Below the pieces are notes generated by a model. The model did not search any database and was not told the origin of the DNA. It saw only the letters and a program-made list of their open reading frames with translations. The translations under genes were made by a program, and so were the position numbers. Below, piece by piece: positions 7,106 to 15,373 of a stretch of DNA of 64,000 nt. The stretch spans positions 2,604,001 to 2,668,000 of the forward strand of contig OX460916.1 of NCBI GenBank assembly GCA_949788275.1, in the 5' to 3' direction. This stretch comes from Weeksellaceae bacterium. Its GTDB lineage: Bacteria > Bacteroidota > Bacteroidia > Flavobacteriales > Weeksellaceae. Position 1 is the first letter of the stretch. Every line of letters begins with the position of its first letter.

Positions 7106-8026
7106 TTAGAATTCTATTTCGAAACGCATTAATTCTTTGAAGCGGTTTAAGCGTTCGTTTAAGGTGTCTTCTGCAAGGTTTGCTAAGGATTCTGTACCGA
7201 ATTTTTCACAAGTTACCGATGCTAAGGCTGATCCGTATACGATGGCACGTTTCATGTTTTCGAATGAGTAGTCTTTTGTTTTGGCTAAGTAACCAGAGAA
7301 TCCCCCGGCGAAGGTGTCTCCTGCTCCTGTTGGATCGAAAACGTCTTCTAATGGAAGTGCTGGAGCGAAGAATACTTGTTCGTTTTGGAACAATAGGGCT
7401 CCGTGTTCCCCTTTTTTAATGATGACGGTTTTTGGTCCTAACGTCATGATTTTCTTCGCAGCTTTTACAAGGCTGTATTCACCTGACATTTGGCGCGCTT
7501 CTTCGTCGTTGATTGAGATAACATCGACGTTTTTAATAACACTCATTAAATCGTCCCAAGCAATATCCATCCAGAAATTCATGGTGTCTAAAACCACAAG
7601 GTTTGGACGTTGGTCCAATTGGTCTAAAACGCCTTGTTGAACCATCGGGTGAAGGTTTCCTAGCATTAAGACTTCGGGTGTTTTCCAGTGTTGTGGAACA
7701 ACAGGGTTAAATGTTTCTAGAACATTTAATTCGGTTGTTAGGGTATCGCGTGTATTTAAATCGTTGTGGTATTTCCCTTCCCAAAAGAAGGTTTTTCCGT
7801 CTTTTACGATTTCTACCCCTGCTAAATCTATATTTTTTGATTCTAATAAATCGATGTATTCTTGAGGAAAATCTCCCCCTACGACAGAGACAACGCCGGT
7901 TTTAACGCCTAATAATGAAGAGGCCATTCCGATGTATGTTGCTGCACCACCTAAAATTTTATCCGTTTTTCCGAACGGAGATTCTAATTTATCGAAGGCA
8001 ACTGTACCTACTGTTAATAAACTCAT
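7106..8026 (-). CDS. PfkB-family carbohydrate/nucleoside kinase
   Basis: A 306-residue ribokinase-like kinase. It has the N-terminal substrate-side GGAATYIGMASSLLG segment (about 26-40) and the C-terminal PfkB signature DPTGAGDTFAGGF (about 231-243), whose GAGD aspartate is the catalytic base and anion hole. It phosphorylates a hydroxyl of a sugar or nucleoside using ATP in the cytoplasm; the substrate cannot be read from sequence. Minus-strand -7 box TATATTTG (8049-8056 on the plus strand as CAAATATA) lies about 25 bases upstream of the ATG. It follows hisS on the same strand after a 46-base gap but probably has its own promoter. Confidence 0.85.
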   Translation of the reverse strand: MSLLTVGTVAFDKLESPFGKTDKILGGAATYIGMASSLLGVKTGVVSVVGGDFPQEYIDLLESKNIDLAGVEIVKDGKTFFWEGKYHNDLNTRDTLTTELNVLETFNPVVPQHWKTPEVLMLGNLHPMVQQGVLDQLDQRPNLVVLDTMNFWMDIAWDDLMSVIKNVDVISINDEEARQMSGEYSLVKAAKKIMTLGPKTVIIKKGEHGALLFQNEQVFFAPALPLEDVFDPTGAGDTFAGGFSGYLAKTKDYSFENMKRAIVYGSALASVTCEKFGTESLANLAEDTLNERLNRFKELMRFEIEF

Positions 8027-8072
8027 TGATGTTATAAATTATTTTTTGCAAATATATTTGATATTATTCAGA

Positions 8073-9443
8073 TTATAAAGCGTTTACCAAATCGTTGAAT
8101 GAAACTTCGACTTGTTCGCCTGATTCCATGTTTTTTACGGTGGCTTTTTGCTCTTGAATCTCTTTTTCGCCTAAAAGAATAACTTGCTTAATGCCTTTTT
8201 TATCGGCGTATTGCATTTGTTTTTTCATTTTGGCTGCATCGGGATAGACTTCGGCATTGATTCCTTGTTGACGCAATTGCTTGACCAATTGCATGGCTTT
8301 GGCCGCTTCTTGGTCTCCAAAATTGATAAAAAGGGCTTGTATATTCGCCGAATCTTCAATAGCTGGAAATAGATTGTTTTCTTCTAAAACCAAATACGTC
8401 CGGTCTAACCCAAACGAAATACCGACTCCTGAGATGTCTTTTAACCCAAAGATTCCGGTTAGATCGTCGTAACGACCTCCACCCCCAATAGAGGATGCGA
8501 ATTCGCCAACGGTTGATTTCACTTCGAAAATGGCACCGGTGTAATAATCTAATCCACGGGCTAGGGTAAGGTTTAGAACGAGTTCTGCTTTGTCCAATCC
8601 GATGATTTCGGTTTGTTGAAATACAAATTCCAGTTCTTCAATTCCTTTTAACCCAACGGTTGAGGTAGCTAAAATTTCTTTTAACTGCGCCAATTGAGTG
8701 GCATAATCCCCTTGCATGGTGAATAGAGGCGATAAAATTTCAATGGCTTTTTCGGAGATGCCTTTGGTGCGCATTTCTTCCTTAACGGCTTCTTCGCCAA
8801 TCTTGTCGAGTTTATCGAGGGCCACGGTAAAATCGATTAATTGAGCGGAGATATCGGCTACTTCGGCTAAACCAGATAAGATTTTACGGTTATTGATATG
8901 GATTTCGACGGCTAGTCGTAATTTTGAGAAAACGGTATCGTATAATTGAACGAAATCGACTTCTTGAAGTAGGGAATCGGATCCAACCACATCGGCATCG
9001 CATTGAAAAAATTCTCTGAAACGGCCTTTTTGTGGACGATCTGCACGCCATACAGGTTGTATTTGATAGCGTTTAAACGGAAAAGTAATGTCGTTTTGGT
9101 GTTGTACCACGTAACGTGCAAAAGGCACAGTAAGGTCGTAACGCAATGCTTTTTCGGAAATATGTGGAATTACTTTTTGGCTATTTTTATTGGCCAGTAA
9201 ATTTTCATCGACTTTGGCTAGATAATCGCCTGAGTTAAGGATTTTAAAGATTAATCGATCGCCTTCTTCGCCGTATTTACCTGTAAGGGTAGAAAGGTTT
9301 TCGAAAGAAGGTGTTTCAATGGGGGCAAACCCAAAGCGTTTGAATTGCTCTTGTATCGTTTGGATAATATATTGACGACGATTCACTTCTAAAGGAGAAA
9401 AATCTCTTGTCCCCTTTGGAATCGATGGTTTTTGCACTGCCAT
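8073..9443 (-). CDS. hisS: Histidyl-tRNA synthetase
   Basis: A 456-residue class II aminoacyl-tRNA synthetase. It begins [15 protein letters not shown], the family start, followed by motif 2 around [15 protein letters not shown] (about residues 140-155). The histidine-binding signatures [13 protein letters not shown] (about 294-306) and [13 protein letters not shown] (about 316-328) are present. The C-terminal anticodon-binding domain begins near residue 365. It charges tRNA-His in the cytoplasm. Length is normal for the bacterial enzyme. A minus-strand -7 box TAAATTTG (complement of 9469-9476) lies about 25 bases upstream of the start. Confidence 0.95.
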   Translation of the reverse strand: MAVQKPSIPKGTRDFSPLEVNRRQYIIQTIQEQFKRFGFAPIETPSFENLSTLTGKYGEEGDRLIFKILNSGDYLAKVDENLLANKNSQKVIPHISEKALRYDLTVPFARYVVQHQNDITFPFKRYQIQPVWRADRPQKGRFREFFQCDADVVGSDSLLQEVDFVQLYDTVFSKLRLAVEIHINNRKILSGLAEVADISAQLIDFTVALDKLDKIGEEAVKEEMRTKGISEKAIEILSPLFTMQGDYATQLAQLKEILATSTVGLKGIEELEFVFQQTEIIGLDKAELVLNLTLARGLDYYTGAIFEVKSTVGEFASSIGGGGRYDDLTGIFGLKDISGVGISFGLDRTYLVLEENNLFPAIEDSANIQALFINFGDQEAAKAMQLVKQLRQQGINAEVYPDAAKMKKQMQYADKKGIKQVILLGEKEIQEQKATVKNMESGEQVEVSFNDLVNAL

Positions 9444-9545
9444 TTGACTAGAAATTTGGATTAAAGAACAAATTTAAGCTATTGCTTTCAGTATAAAAGA
9501 ATAAGTGTTGTTTTTTTATATGAAGTGGTAATTCTAAACGATATG

Positions 9546-9577
9546 TTGATAACGTAAACAAGGAATAGTTATATTTG
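9546..9577 (+). promoter_or_regulatory. Bacteroidota-type promoter
   Basis: TTG at 9546-9548, a 21-base spacer, then TATATTTG at 9570-9577. It lies 68 bases upstream of the outer-membrane protein gene at 9645. Confidence 0.6.
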
Positions 9578-9644
9578 ACATATAGTATAATGGTACATTA
9601 CCTATCAATGATTCATCGTGTAGATGAAATGAAACACCCAATTT

Positions 9645-10418
9645 ATGAGAAATTTTTTACTTCCTATTTCTATGGCAATTGTTGCCAATTTAAGCATGCT
9701 TCATGCGCAAAATAATTCGTCTGATGATTGGCGTTATTCGATTGAACCCAATATGATGTTACCGCATATGTCGGGTAAAGCGGGTGTTGGTCATTTACCG
9801 ATTGTAGAAGTTGATCAATCTTCAGGCGATTTTTTTAGTCATTTAAAATATGGTGGAATGCTTACTTTTGAGGCGAGTAACGATAAATGGGTGATAAATA
9901 CCGATTTAATTTATGCTTCTCTTGCGGCCGATGTTAAAAAAGAGCCTTTGGTATTTAATGGGCATTTAAAGGCGAGGCAGTTTAATGGAGAAGTGGCGGT
10001 ATTGCGTAAAATTTCTCCTTGGCTAGAAGCAGGTGTAGGGGGTGTAGTAACGAGTGTAAAATCGGGTTTTGATTTAACGGTGATGAATCCAAAAACCGGG
10101 CAGTTAGTTGGGTTAAACCGAACAAAAAGTCAGACATGGTTTGATCCAATGCTTGTTGTAAGGACGATGAATGCTCCGGATTCAAAGTTTCTTTATATGG
10201 TGAGAGGTGAAATGGGAGGCTTTGGTGTTGGTTCAGATTTTTCATGGCAGCTACAGGCTCATGTAGGCTATCGGTTCTCGAAATTATTCTATGGCTTAGT
10301 CGGATACCGCTATATGGATATTAAGTACGAAAAAGGACATGGAAAGGATTATTTTCTATATGACTTGAATACATTTGGTCCTATGATTAAATTGGGGATT
10401 GATTTAGGTACATTCTAG
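9645..10418 (+). CDS. Putative outer-membrane beta-barrel protein
   Basis: A 257-residue protein with a signal peptide (MRNFLLPISMAIVANLSMLHA, cut before QNNSS). The mature part has alternating hydrophobic/polar strands, many glycines and aromatic girdle residues, for example WLEAGVGGVVTSV, FSWQLQAHVGYRF and LFYGLVGYRYMDIKYEKG, ending IKLGIDLGTF. This matches an eight-strand-type outer-membrane barrel; a C-terminal F supports insertion by the BAM complex. No enzyme motif is visible and the ligand is unknown. It is followed 22 bases later by a DUF4184 gene and may be cotranscribed with it. A consensus promoter lies upstream at 9546-9577. Confidence 0.65.
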   Translation: MRNFLLPISMAIVANLSMLHAQNNSSDDWRYSIEPNMMLPHMSGKAGVGHLPIVEVDQSSGDFFSHLKYGGMLTFEASNDKWVINTDLIYASLAADVKKEPLVFNGHLKARQFNGEVAVLRKISPWLEAGVGGVVTSVKSGFDLTVMNPKTGQLVGLNRTKSQTWFDPMLVVRTMNAPDSKFLYMVRGEMGGFGVGSDFSWQLQAHVGYRFSKLFYGLVGYRYMDIKYEKGHGKDYFLYDLNTFGPMIKLGIDLGTF

Positions 10419-10440
10419 CCTAATCTGTTAATCTATTGCT

Positions 10441-11154
10441 ATGCCTTTTACACTGTGTCATCCGGCTCTTATTTTGCCTTTTTTATGGTTTAAACGCTCA
10501 TGGTTTTCAGTTACTGGTTTAATCGTAGGCTCGATGGGTCCTGATTTGGAATACTTTACCCGCATGAAGATTTTAGCGACCTATGGCCATGATTGGATTT
10601 GGGGGTTAGTCTTAGCCATTCCTTTGGGCTACTTGTACAGTTATGTATACCATAATTGGGTAAGAAATTGTTTCATAGACGCTTTACCAAATTTTTTGCA
10701 ACAACGTTTTTCAACCGAGCGGTTTTTCAATTGGAATGGCTACGTTAACACTCATTTTTGGATGGTTCTTAGCTCTCTGATTATCGGGTTCTATTCGCAT
10801 CTTTTTTGGGATGCCTTTACCCATGAATGGGGATTTTTTGTAGAATTATGGCCTGTCTTGGCTACGGATTTAATGGGATTTCCGATCTATAAAATTCTAC
10901 AACACGGTAGCACATGGGTTGGTGCACTGATTCTTTTAACTTGGGTCTGTTATTTACCTAAAAACAAAAACATTGTTTCTGGATTTTGTTGGTCATACTG
11001 GACCAAAGTCTGTGGAATAGGATTATCTATTGCGGCTTGTCGGTTTATCCTATTCCCTGGTGATATGGTCTTTGGAAATATCTTAGTGACCATTATCATG
11101 GGTGGATTTATAGGCATGATAATTATAGGTTTTAGGCGCAAGAAATATTCGTAA
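10441..11154 (+). CDS. DUF4184 family membrane protein
   Basis: A 237-residue integral membrane protein. It begins MPFTLCHPALILPF and has SMGPDLEYF near residues 31-39 and HLFWDAFTHEWGFF near 119-132. The conserved histidines and aspartates in these two blocks and about six hydrophobic segments are the hallmark of DUF4184, a family distantly reminiscent of membrane metal-dependent hydrolases (YdjM-like). No reaction is established. Its end (11154) overlaps the -7 box that probably drives recF. Confidence 0.75.
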   Translation: MPFTLCHPALILPFLWFKRSWFSVTGLIVGSMGPDLEYFTRMKILATYGHDWIWGLVLAIPLGYLYSYVYHNWVRNCFIDALPNFLQQRFSTERFFNWNGYVNTHFWMVLSSLIIGFYSHLFWDAFTHEWGFFVELWPVLATDLMGFPIYKILQHGSTWVGALILLTWVCYLPKNKNIVSGFCWSYWTKVCGIGLSIAACRFILFPGDMVFGNILVTIIMGGFIGMIIIGFRRKKYS

Positions 11155-11159
11155 ATTTG
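11152..11159 (+). promoter_or_regulatory. -7 box for recF
   Basis: TAAATTTG, a match to TAnnTTTG, five bases before the recF ATG and overlapping the DUF4184 stop codon. No well-spaced -33 element is visible, so recF may also be read from upstream. Confidence 0.4.
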
Positions 11160-11164
11160 CGGCT

Positions 11165-12244
11165 ATGTATTTAAAAGATCTTAAAGCCCGTCAGTTTAAA
11201 AATTTCACTGAAAATGAATTTGAATTTTCTCCAAAAATCAATGCATTTGTTGGTAAAAATGGGCGTGGTAAAACCAATGTGCTCGACGCCATTCATTACC
11301 TGGCTTTAAGCAAGTCTTATTTAAATCATTCGGATGCGATGAACATTCAGTTCGATCAAGGTTTTTTCACGTTGGAAGGAACGTTCGACAAAAACGAATC
11401 GGAAGATGTTATTTTTTGTTTAGTGAGGGAAGGTCAGCCGAAGCAATTAAAACGAAATTCTAAAACCTACGATCGTATTTCTAGCCATATAGGGAATTAC
11501 CCGTTGGTAATGATTTCACCTTACGACAGTGACTTGATTAAAGAAGGAAGCGATGTTAGGCGTAAGTTCTTGGATAATATTATATCTCAGTCGAATAAGC
11601 AATATTTAAGCGATTTAATGCGCTATAACAAGGTCTTGGTACAACGGAATGCACTGTTGAAATATTTTGCTGCCAACCATACCTTTGACGCGAGTTCTTT
11701 GGAAATTTATGACGAAGAGATGATTCGTTTGGGAACAGAAATTCATAAAATACGACAAGCGTTTATTGAAACGTTCTTAGAGGCTTTTGTTCAATATTAT
11801 CAGGCGATATCGGAAGGAAGAGAACATGTTTCTATTCGTTATGATTCTCAATTAAACGATACTCCTTTTCATACGTTATTAAGCAATAGTTTATCGAAAG
11901 ATCGCTTAGCGCAGTATAGTACCGCGGGTATTCACAAGGACGATTTATCGTTTACAATCTCGAACTACCCGATTAAAAAGTTTGGTTCCCAGGGTCAACA
12001 GAAATCCTATCTTATCGCTTTGAAATTAGCCCAGTTGGATGTAATTAAAAAAGTCTTGAATGTGACTCCAATTTTGTTACTCGATGATATTTTTGATAAA
12101 TTGGACGAAAGTCGGGTTCATCAATTAATCCAACTGGTGAATGAGGAGCGCTTTGGTCAGATTTTTATTACCGATACCCATTCAGATCGAACAGAGCAGA
12201 TTATTAAACAAATTAATGCAGAGAGTAAAATATTTCGTCTATGA
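11165..12244 (+). CDS. recF: DNA replication and repair protein RecF
   Basis: A 359-residue SMC-like ATPase. The Walker A motif is GKNGRGKTN (30-38), the signature region lies around FGSQGQQKSYLIALKLAQ (about 277-294), and Walker B is ILLLDDIFDKLDESR (about 304-318). RecF loads RecA on gapped single-stranded DNA together with RecO and RecR. Length is typical. Its stop codon overlaps the start of the DUF721 gene by four bases (ATGA), so translation is coupled. It is not beside dnaA/dnaN as in many Gram-positive bacteria. Confidence 0.95.
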   Translation: MYLKDLKARQFKNFTENEFEFSPKINAFVGKNGRGKTNVLDAIHYLALSKSYLNHSDAMNIQFDQGFFTLEGTFDKNESEDVIFCLVREGQPKQLKRNSKTYDRISSHIGNYPLVMISPYDSDLIKEGSDVRRKFLDNIISQSNKQYLSDLMRYNKVLVQRNALLKYFAANHTFDASSLEIYDEEMIRLGTEIHKIRQAFIETFLEAFVQYYQAISEGREHVSIRYDSQLNDTPFHTLLSNSLSKDRLAQYSTAGIHKDDLSFTISNYPIKKFGSQGQQKSYLIALKLAQLDVIKKVLNVTPILLLDDIFDKLDESRVHQLIQLVNEERFGQIFITDTHSDRTEQIIKQINAESKIFRL

Positions 12245-12543
12245 AAAAATATATAAAACGGCAAAATCAGCAAACCATTGGTGAGGCGTTGGAATATTTT
12301 ATGAAGACGAATGGCAAACAGGAATTGATTTGGGAAGTGAAAGCGGAGGAAGCTTGGCAAACCGTGATGGGCAAATTTTTTGAAAAGTATACCGAAAAAG
12401 TGGAGGTTAGAAATCGGATTTTGTATGTAAAGATCAACTCGCCTGCCATGCGTCAGGAGTTGTCTTATGGCAAAACGAAAATTCTGAACAACATCAATGA
12501 ACAACTCAAAGTCAATTTCTTATTGGACGTTAAAGTCTTTTAA
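12241..12543 (+). CDS. DUF721 domain protein (DciA-like)
   Basis: A 100-residue protein starting inside the recF stop codon. DUF721 features are visible: an N-terminal helix with IGEALEYFMK, then WQTVMGKFFEKYTE (about 39-52), and a strand RILYVKINSPAMRQELSYGKTKILNNIN (about 59-86, in two blocks). DUF721/DciA proteins bind replicative helicase DnaB and help load it in bacteria lacking DnaC/DnaI. The recF-DUF721 pairing is also seen in actinobacteria, which supports a replication role here. The helicase-loading function for this protein is inferred from family. Confidence 0.8.
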   Translation: MKKYIKRQNQQTIGEALEYFMKTNGKQELIWEVKAEEAWQTVMGKFFEKYTEKVEVRNRILYVKINSPAMRQELSYGKTKILNNINEQLKVNFLLDVKVF

Positions 12544-12555
12544 ATTTTTATCTAC

Positions 12556-13524
12556 ATGCCCTTAATTGAATCATCTCGCTACGAAGCGTCGACTTTCTTG
12601 ACGAGACACGCCCACCTATCAACCATCTATCCTGCAAAAATTAAGAAATACCCCATACCCCACTACGAACGGGAAAAAATGCCAACCGATGATGGCGATT
12701 TTTTAAATCTCGATTGGCGAAAACAAGAGAATACCGAAGAATTGGTGATTTTGTTTCATGGATTAGAAGGAGATTCGAAACGGACGTACTTAAATTCTTG
12801 CTCCGACTATTTTTTTGAACGCGGTTATAGTATTTTGGCTTGGAATCATCGCAGTTGTGGTGGTGAGATGAATGCGACTTGCCGTTTGTATCACCATGGA
12901 TCAACCGATGATATCGACCGTGTAATAAAGAAAGCGATTGCTGAAGATTATAAAAAAATCTACCTAATTGGTTATTCGATGGGTGGTGCATTAATCTTAA
13001 ATTATTTAGGAAGTTATACCATTGATCAACGAATTCAGTGCGCTGTTTCTTTCTCTTCGCCTTTGTCTTTGCAGTCGAGTGCTGAACAATTAAGCCAATT
13101 TCCGAATACCGTTTACTTTAAGAATTTTAAGCGGACGTTGGTACCGAAGTTTCGCCAAAAAGCAGAACAATTTCCAGGGCAGATTAACGAAGAGTGCATT
13201 GATCAATTAAAGAGTTTTGCTGATATCGACAATTATTTTACGGCACCGATGCATGGCTATCGAGATAAAGATGATTATTACAAGCAAGCGAGCCCACTAA
13301 AGGTGATTGATAAAATTACAATCCCTTGTTTAGTGGTGAATGCCGCCAATGATCCTTTCCTTGGTGAGGCATGTTATCCTAGACCCCTTTTAGCGGCTCA
13401 TCCAAGCGTTTATTTAGAAATACCTGCCTATGGAGGTCATTGTGGTTTTATAATCCCTAAAGAGAAGCATTCATGGGCTGAAATACGTGCGTTGGAGTTT
13501 ATTGAGCAGATGAAGGGTAGATAA
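12556..13524 (+). CDS. Alpha/beta-fold hydrolase (YheT-like)
   Basis: A 322-residue hydrolase. The oxyanion region is LFHGLEGDS (66-74), the nucleophile elbow GYSMGG (139-144) has S141, and D266 in NAANDPF and H295 in GGHCGF complete the triad. RSCGGEMN (99-106) after the second helix is characteristic of the YheT/UPF0017 hydrolases, ester hydrolases of unknown natural substrate. It starts 12 bases after the DUF721 gene and may be the last gene of the recF unit. A short stretch resembling residues 241-252 of this protein occurs about 1.2 kb downstream (14715-14750). Confidence 0.85.
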   Translation: MPLIESSRYEASTFLTRHAHLSTIYPAKIKKYPIPHYEREKMPTDDGDFLNLDWRKQENTEELVILFHGLEGDSKRTYLNSCSDYFFERGYSILAWNHRSCGGEMNATCRLYHHGSTDDIDRVIKKAIAEDYKKIYLIGYSMGGALILNYLGSYTIDQRIQCAVSFSSPLSLQSSAEQLSQFPNTVYFKNFKRTLVPKFRQKAEQFPGQINEECIDQLKSFADIDNYFTAPMHGYRDKDDYYKQASPLKVIDKITIPCLVVNAANDPFLGEACYPRPLLAAHPSVYLEIPAYGGHCGFIIPKEKHSWAEIRALEFIEQMKGR

Positions 13525-13629
13525 ATAGTTATTTTTAGATACTGTACTAAGAACTTTATATGGATAAAATTTAATTTCATAAAAAAACATTATTTTTACT
13601 TATAATCAACTGACCTATAAAACTAATAA

Positions 13630-14679
13630 ATGAAAAATACGTTTAATGAAAATTCAAAAAAAGAAATTACTTGGATTGAAAATTTAAGAGCTGTAGCTAC
13701 AATTGCAGTAATTCTTCTCCATGTCTCAGCACAGATGACCTATTCGTTTAATAAACTTTCAATTATTGATTGGTGGGCAGCAAATTTCTATGAAAGCTTG
13801 ACTCGATTTGCTGTTCCTACTTTTTTAGCGTTAACAGGATACTTAACTTTAGGCCGAAACTACAACTTATACGATTTTTTGAAAAGAAGACTTTCTAGAA
13901 TTTTAATTCCGTTTGTATTTTGGAGTAGTATTTACATTTTTTATAAATTAAGCATCTATTACCTAAAATCAGGTAATCCTCTTGATTTTAACTATATATT
14001 GGATTTTTTTTGGAAAAAACTAATGTTTGGTGCTGACTATCATATGTGGTATATCTATATGTTGATAGGGGTATACCTGATTCTTCCTATGATGAATAAG
14101 TGGATTATTGCGAGTACAAAGAATGAACTAATCTACTTTATGGGTTTATGTATTATAGGAACTACAATCCATTACTACCCGCTTAATATATTAGAATCAA
14201 GAGTAAATCTAGACTATTTTTCAAAATATTGGGGATGTATTGTATTTGGTTACTACCTGGTGAACTATGGGAAAATTGAGTATAATTTTAAAAACAGTGC
14301 ATTTCTTGGACTATTATTTATGATTTCTTTCTTTTTAATTAGCCTTACAACGTTCTACTACTCCGTTAAAGCGGATGATTTTGTAGAAATATTCGATCCT
14401 TGGGATCTTTTACAAATGGTTGCTATTGTTCTTCTATTCAGACTCCACCCATTTTTGAATATTAAAAACCGTATTCTATCTTTAATTAGCCAATATAGTT
14501 TTGGAATATATCTTATACATGTCTTAATCATCGATTTACTGGCAAAAGCTGGTTTAGCCTATTTTTCTTTCAATCCATACCTATCCATTCCAATCACAAC
14601 ATTGGCTACTCTAATTACATCTTTTATAGTATTGTATTTAATTGAAAAAGTTCCGTACGGAAAATACATTGTGAAATAA
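13630..14679 (+). CDS. Acyltransferase family 3 membrane protein
   Basis: A 349-residue protein with about ten membrane segments. It begins with the family's first-helix motif ITWIENLRAVATIAVILLH, whose histidine (about residue 31) is the presumed catalytic base, followed by FAVPTFLALTGYL (about 60-72) and RRLSRILIPFVFW. Members O-acetylate or O-acylate surface polysaccharides, peptidoglycan or lipids from the cytoplasmic or periplasmic face. The gene is visibly more AT-rich than the recF-hydrolase genes before it and has no close partner, so it may be a later arrival; substrate unknown. Confidence 0.8.
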   Translation: MKNTFNENSKKEITWIENLRAVATIAVILLHVSAQMTYSFNKLSIIDWWAANFYESLTRFAVPTFLALTGYLTLGRNYNLYDFLKRRLSRILIPFVFWSSIYIFYKLSIYYLKSGNPLDFNYILDFFWKKLMFGADYHMWYIYMLIGVYLILPMMNKWIIASTKNELIYFMGLCIIGTTIHYYPLNILESRVNLDYFSKYWGCIVFGYYLVNYGKIEYNFKNSAFLGLLFMISFFLISLTTFYYSVKADDFVEIFDPWDLLQMVAIVLLFRLHPFLNIKNRILSLISQYSFGIYLIHVLIIDLLAKAGLAYFSFNPYLSIPITTLATLITSFIVLYLIEKVPYGKYIVK

Positions 14680-14714
14680 TTTTTATTTGCTTGATTTTAA
14701 TTGCTACTAGACTA

Positions 14715-14750
14715 TTCGAGCAAGAGAGTCCATTGAAAGTGATTGAGGTA
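14715..14750 (+). pseudogene. Possible relic of an alpha/beta hydrolase gene
   Basis: In one frame this reads FEQESPLKVIEV, close to YKQASPLKVIDK (residues 242-253) of the hydrolase encoded at 12556-13524. Several base differences fall at third codon positions, as expected for diverged coding sequence. The match is only 12 codons and is not extended clearly on either side, so chance is not excluded. Confidence 0.25.
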
Positions 14751-14839
14751 TTTATATCTAACATAATAGGAAAGTAACAAGTCTATTATGAATTAGGTAC
14801 GACTTCTTGTCTTACAGCGTATGAGAATCAATGATTAAA

Positions 14840-14880
14840 AACCAAAAAAAGCGAGACCAAAGGTCTCGCTTTTTTTGGTT
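14840..14880. terminator. Bidirectional intrinsic terminator
   Basis: Nineteen-base arms at 14840-14858 and 14862-14880 around AAA, with GCGAGACC/GGTCTCGC at the core and A/T-runs outside. It serves the minus-strand gene ending at 14880 and plus-strand transcription. Confidence 0.85.
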
Positions 14881-15239
14881 TAATTAAATATGTTGGCAGT
14901 TCCGCAGACTTTCGGTTTAAACTCTCTATGAATTACCTTAGAGCAGGTTCCATTATAAATGGTCACTTTAGCCACAGTTACTCTGTTTGTACAAGCAACC
15001 GGAAAAATAGGTGACCGATCATTACTAAAAATCATGTTTCCATTTTCATGAGTAAATTCCCAACTGTAATCATAGGCATCGGCATTGGGGTTTTGAATGT
15101 GATCTGGAGCAGTGTAAAAGAATACTTCTGGACTACCAAGAGCATTCAATTCAAAAATTCCATTTTGCTCAATGTTACATGTTTGTCCGAATGCTAAACC
15201 ACTTAGCATTGTGCACACTAAAATAAGTAATTTGTTCAT
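14880..15239 (-). CDS. Small secreted hypothetical protein
   Basis: A 119-residue protein with a signal peptide (MNKLLILVCTMLSGLAFG, cut before QTCN). The mature part has four cysteines, in QTCNIEQ, PVACTNRV, NGTCSKV and PKVCGT, which probably form two disulfides outside the cytoplasm. I recognise no domain; the short beta-rich sequence with YDYSWEFTHENG could be an immunoglobulin-like fold, but this is a guess. It stands alone between the acyltransferase gene and SusCD pair 1, with a shared terminator at its 3' end. Confidence 0.6.
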   Translation of the reverse strand: MNKLLILVCTMLSGLAFGQTCNIEQNGIFELNALGSPEVFFYTAPDHIQNPNADAYDYSWEFTHENGNMIFSNDRSPIFPVACTNRVTVAKVTIYNGTCSKVIHREFKPKVCGTANIFN

Positions 15240-15373
15240 AATTAGTTTTTTAATTTAATTAAAGTTAATCAATTTCATTATATCAATATTACTTAAGAGG
15301 TTTTTGTTTAATTCATTTTAACTAAATTATCTCGTAATATTATAAATATATCCGAATTTTCAGAGTTGATTAT

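Noticed and set aside
12641-12991. 116-codon open frame on the minus strand within the alpha/beta hydrolase gene
   Set aside because: Histidine/asparagine-rich shadow frame opposite a gene with a complete catalytic triad.
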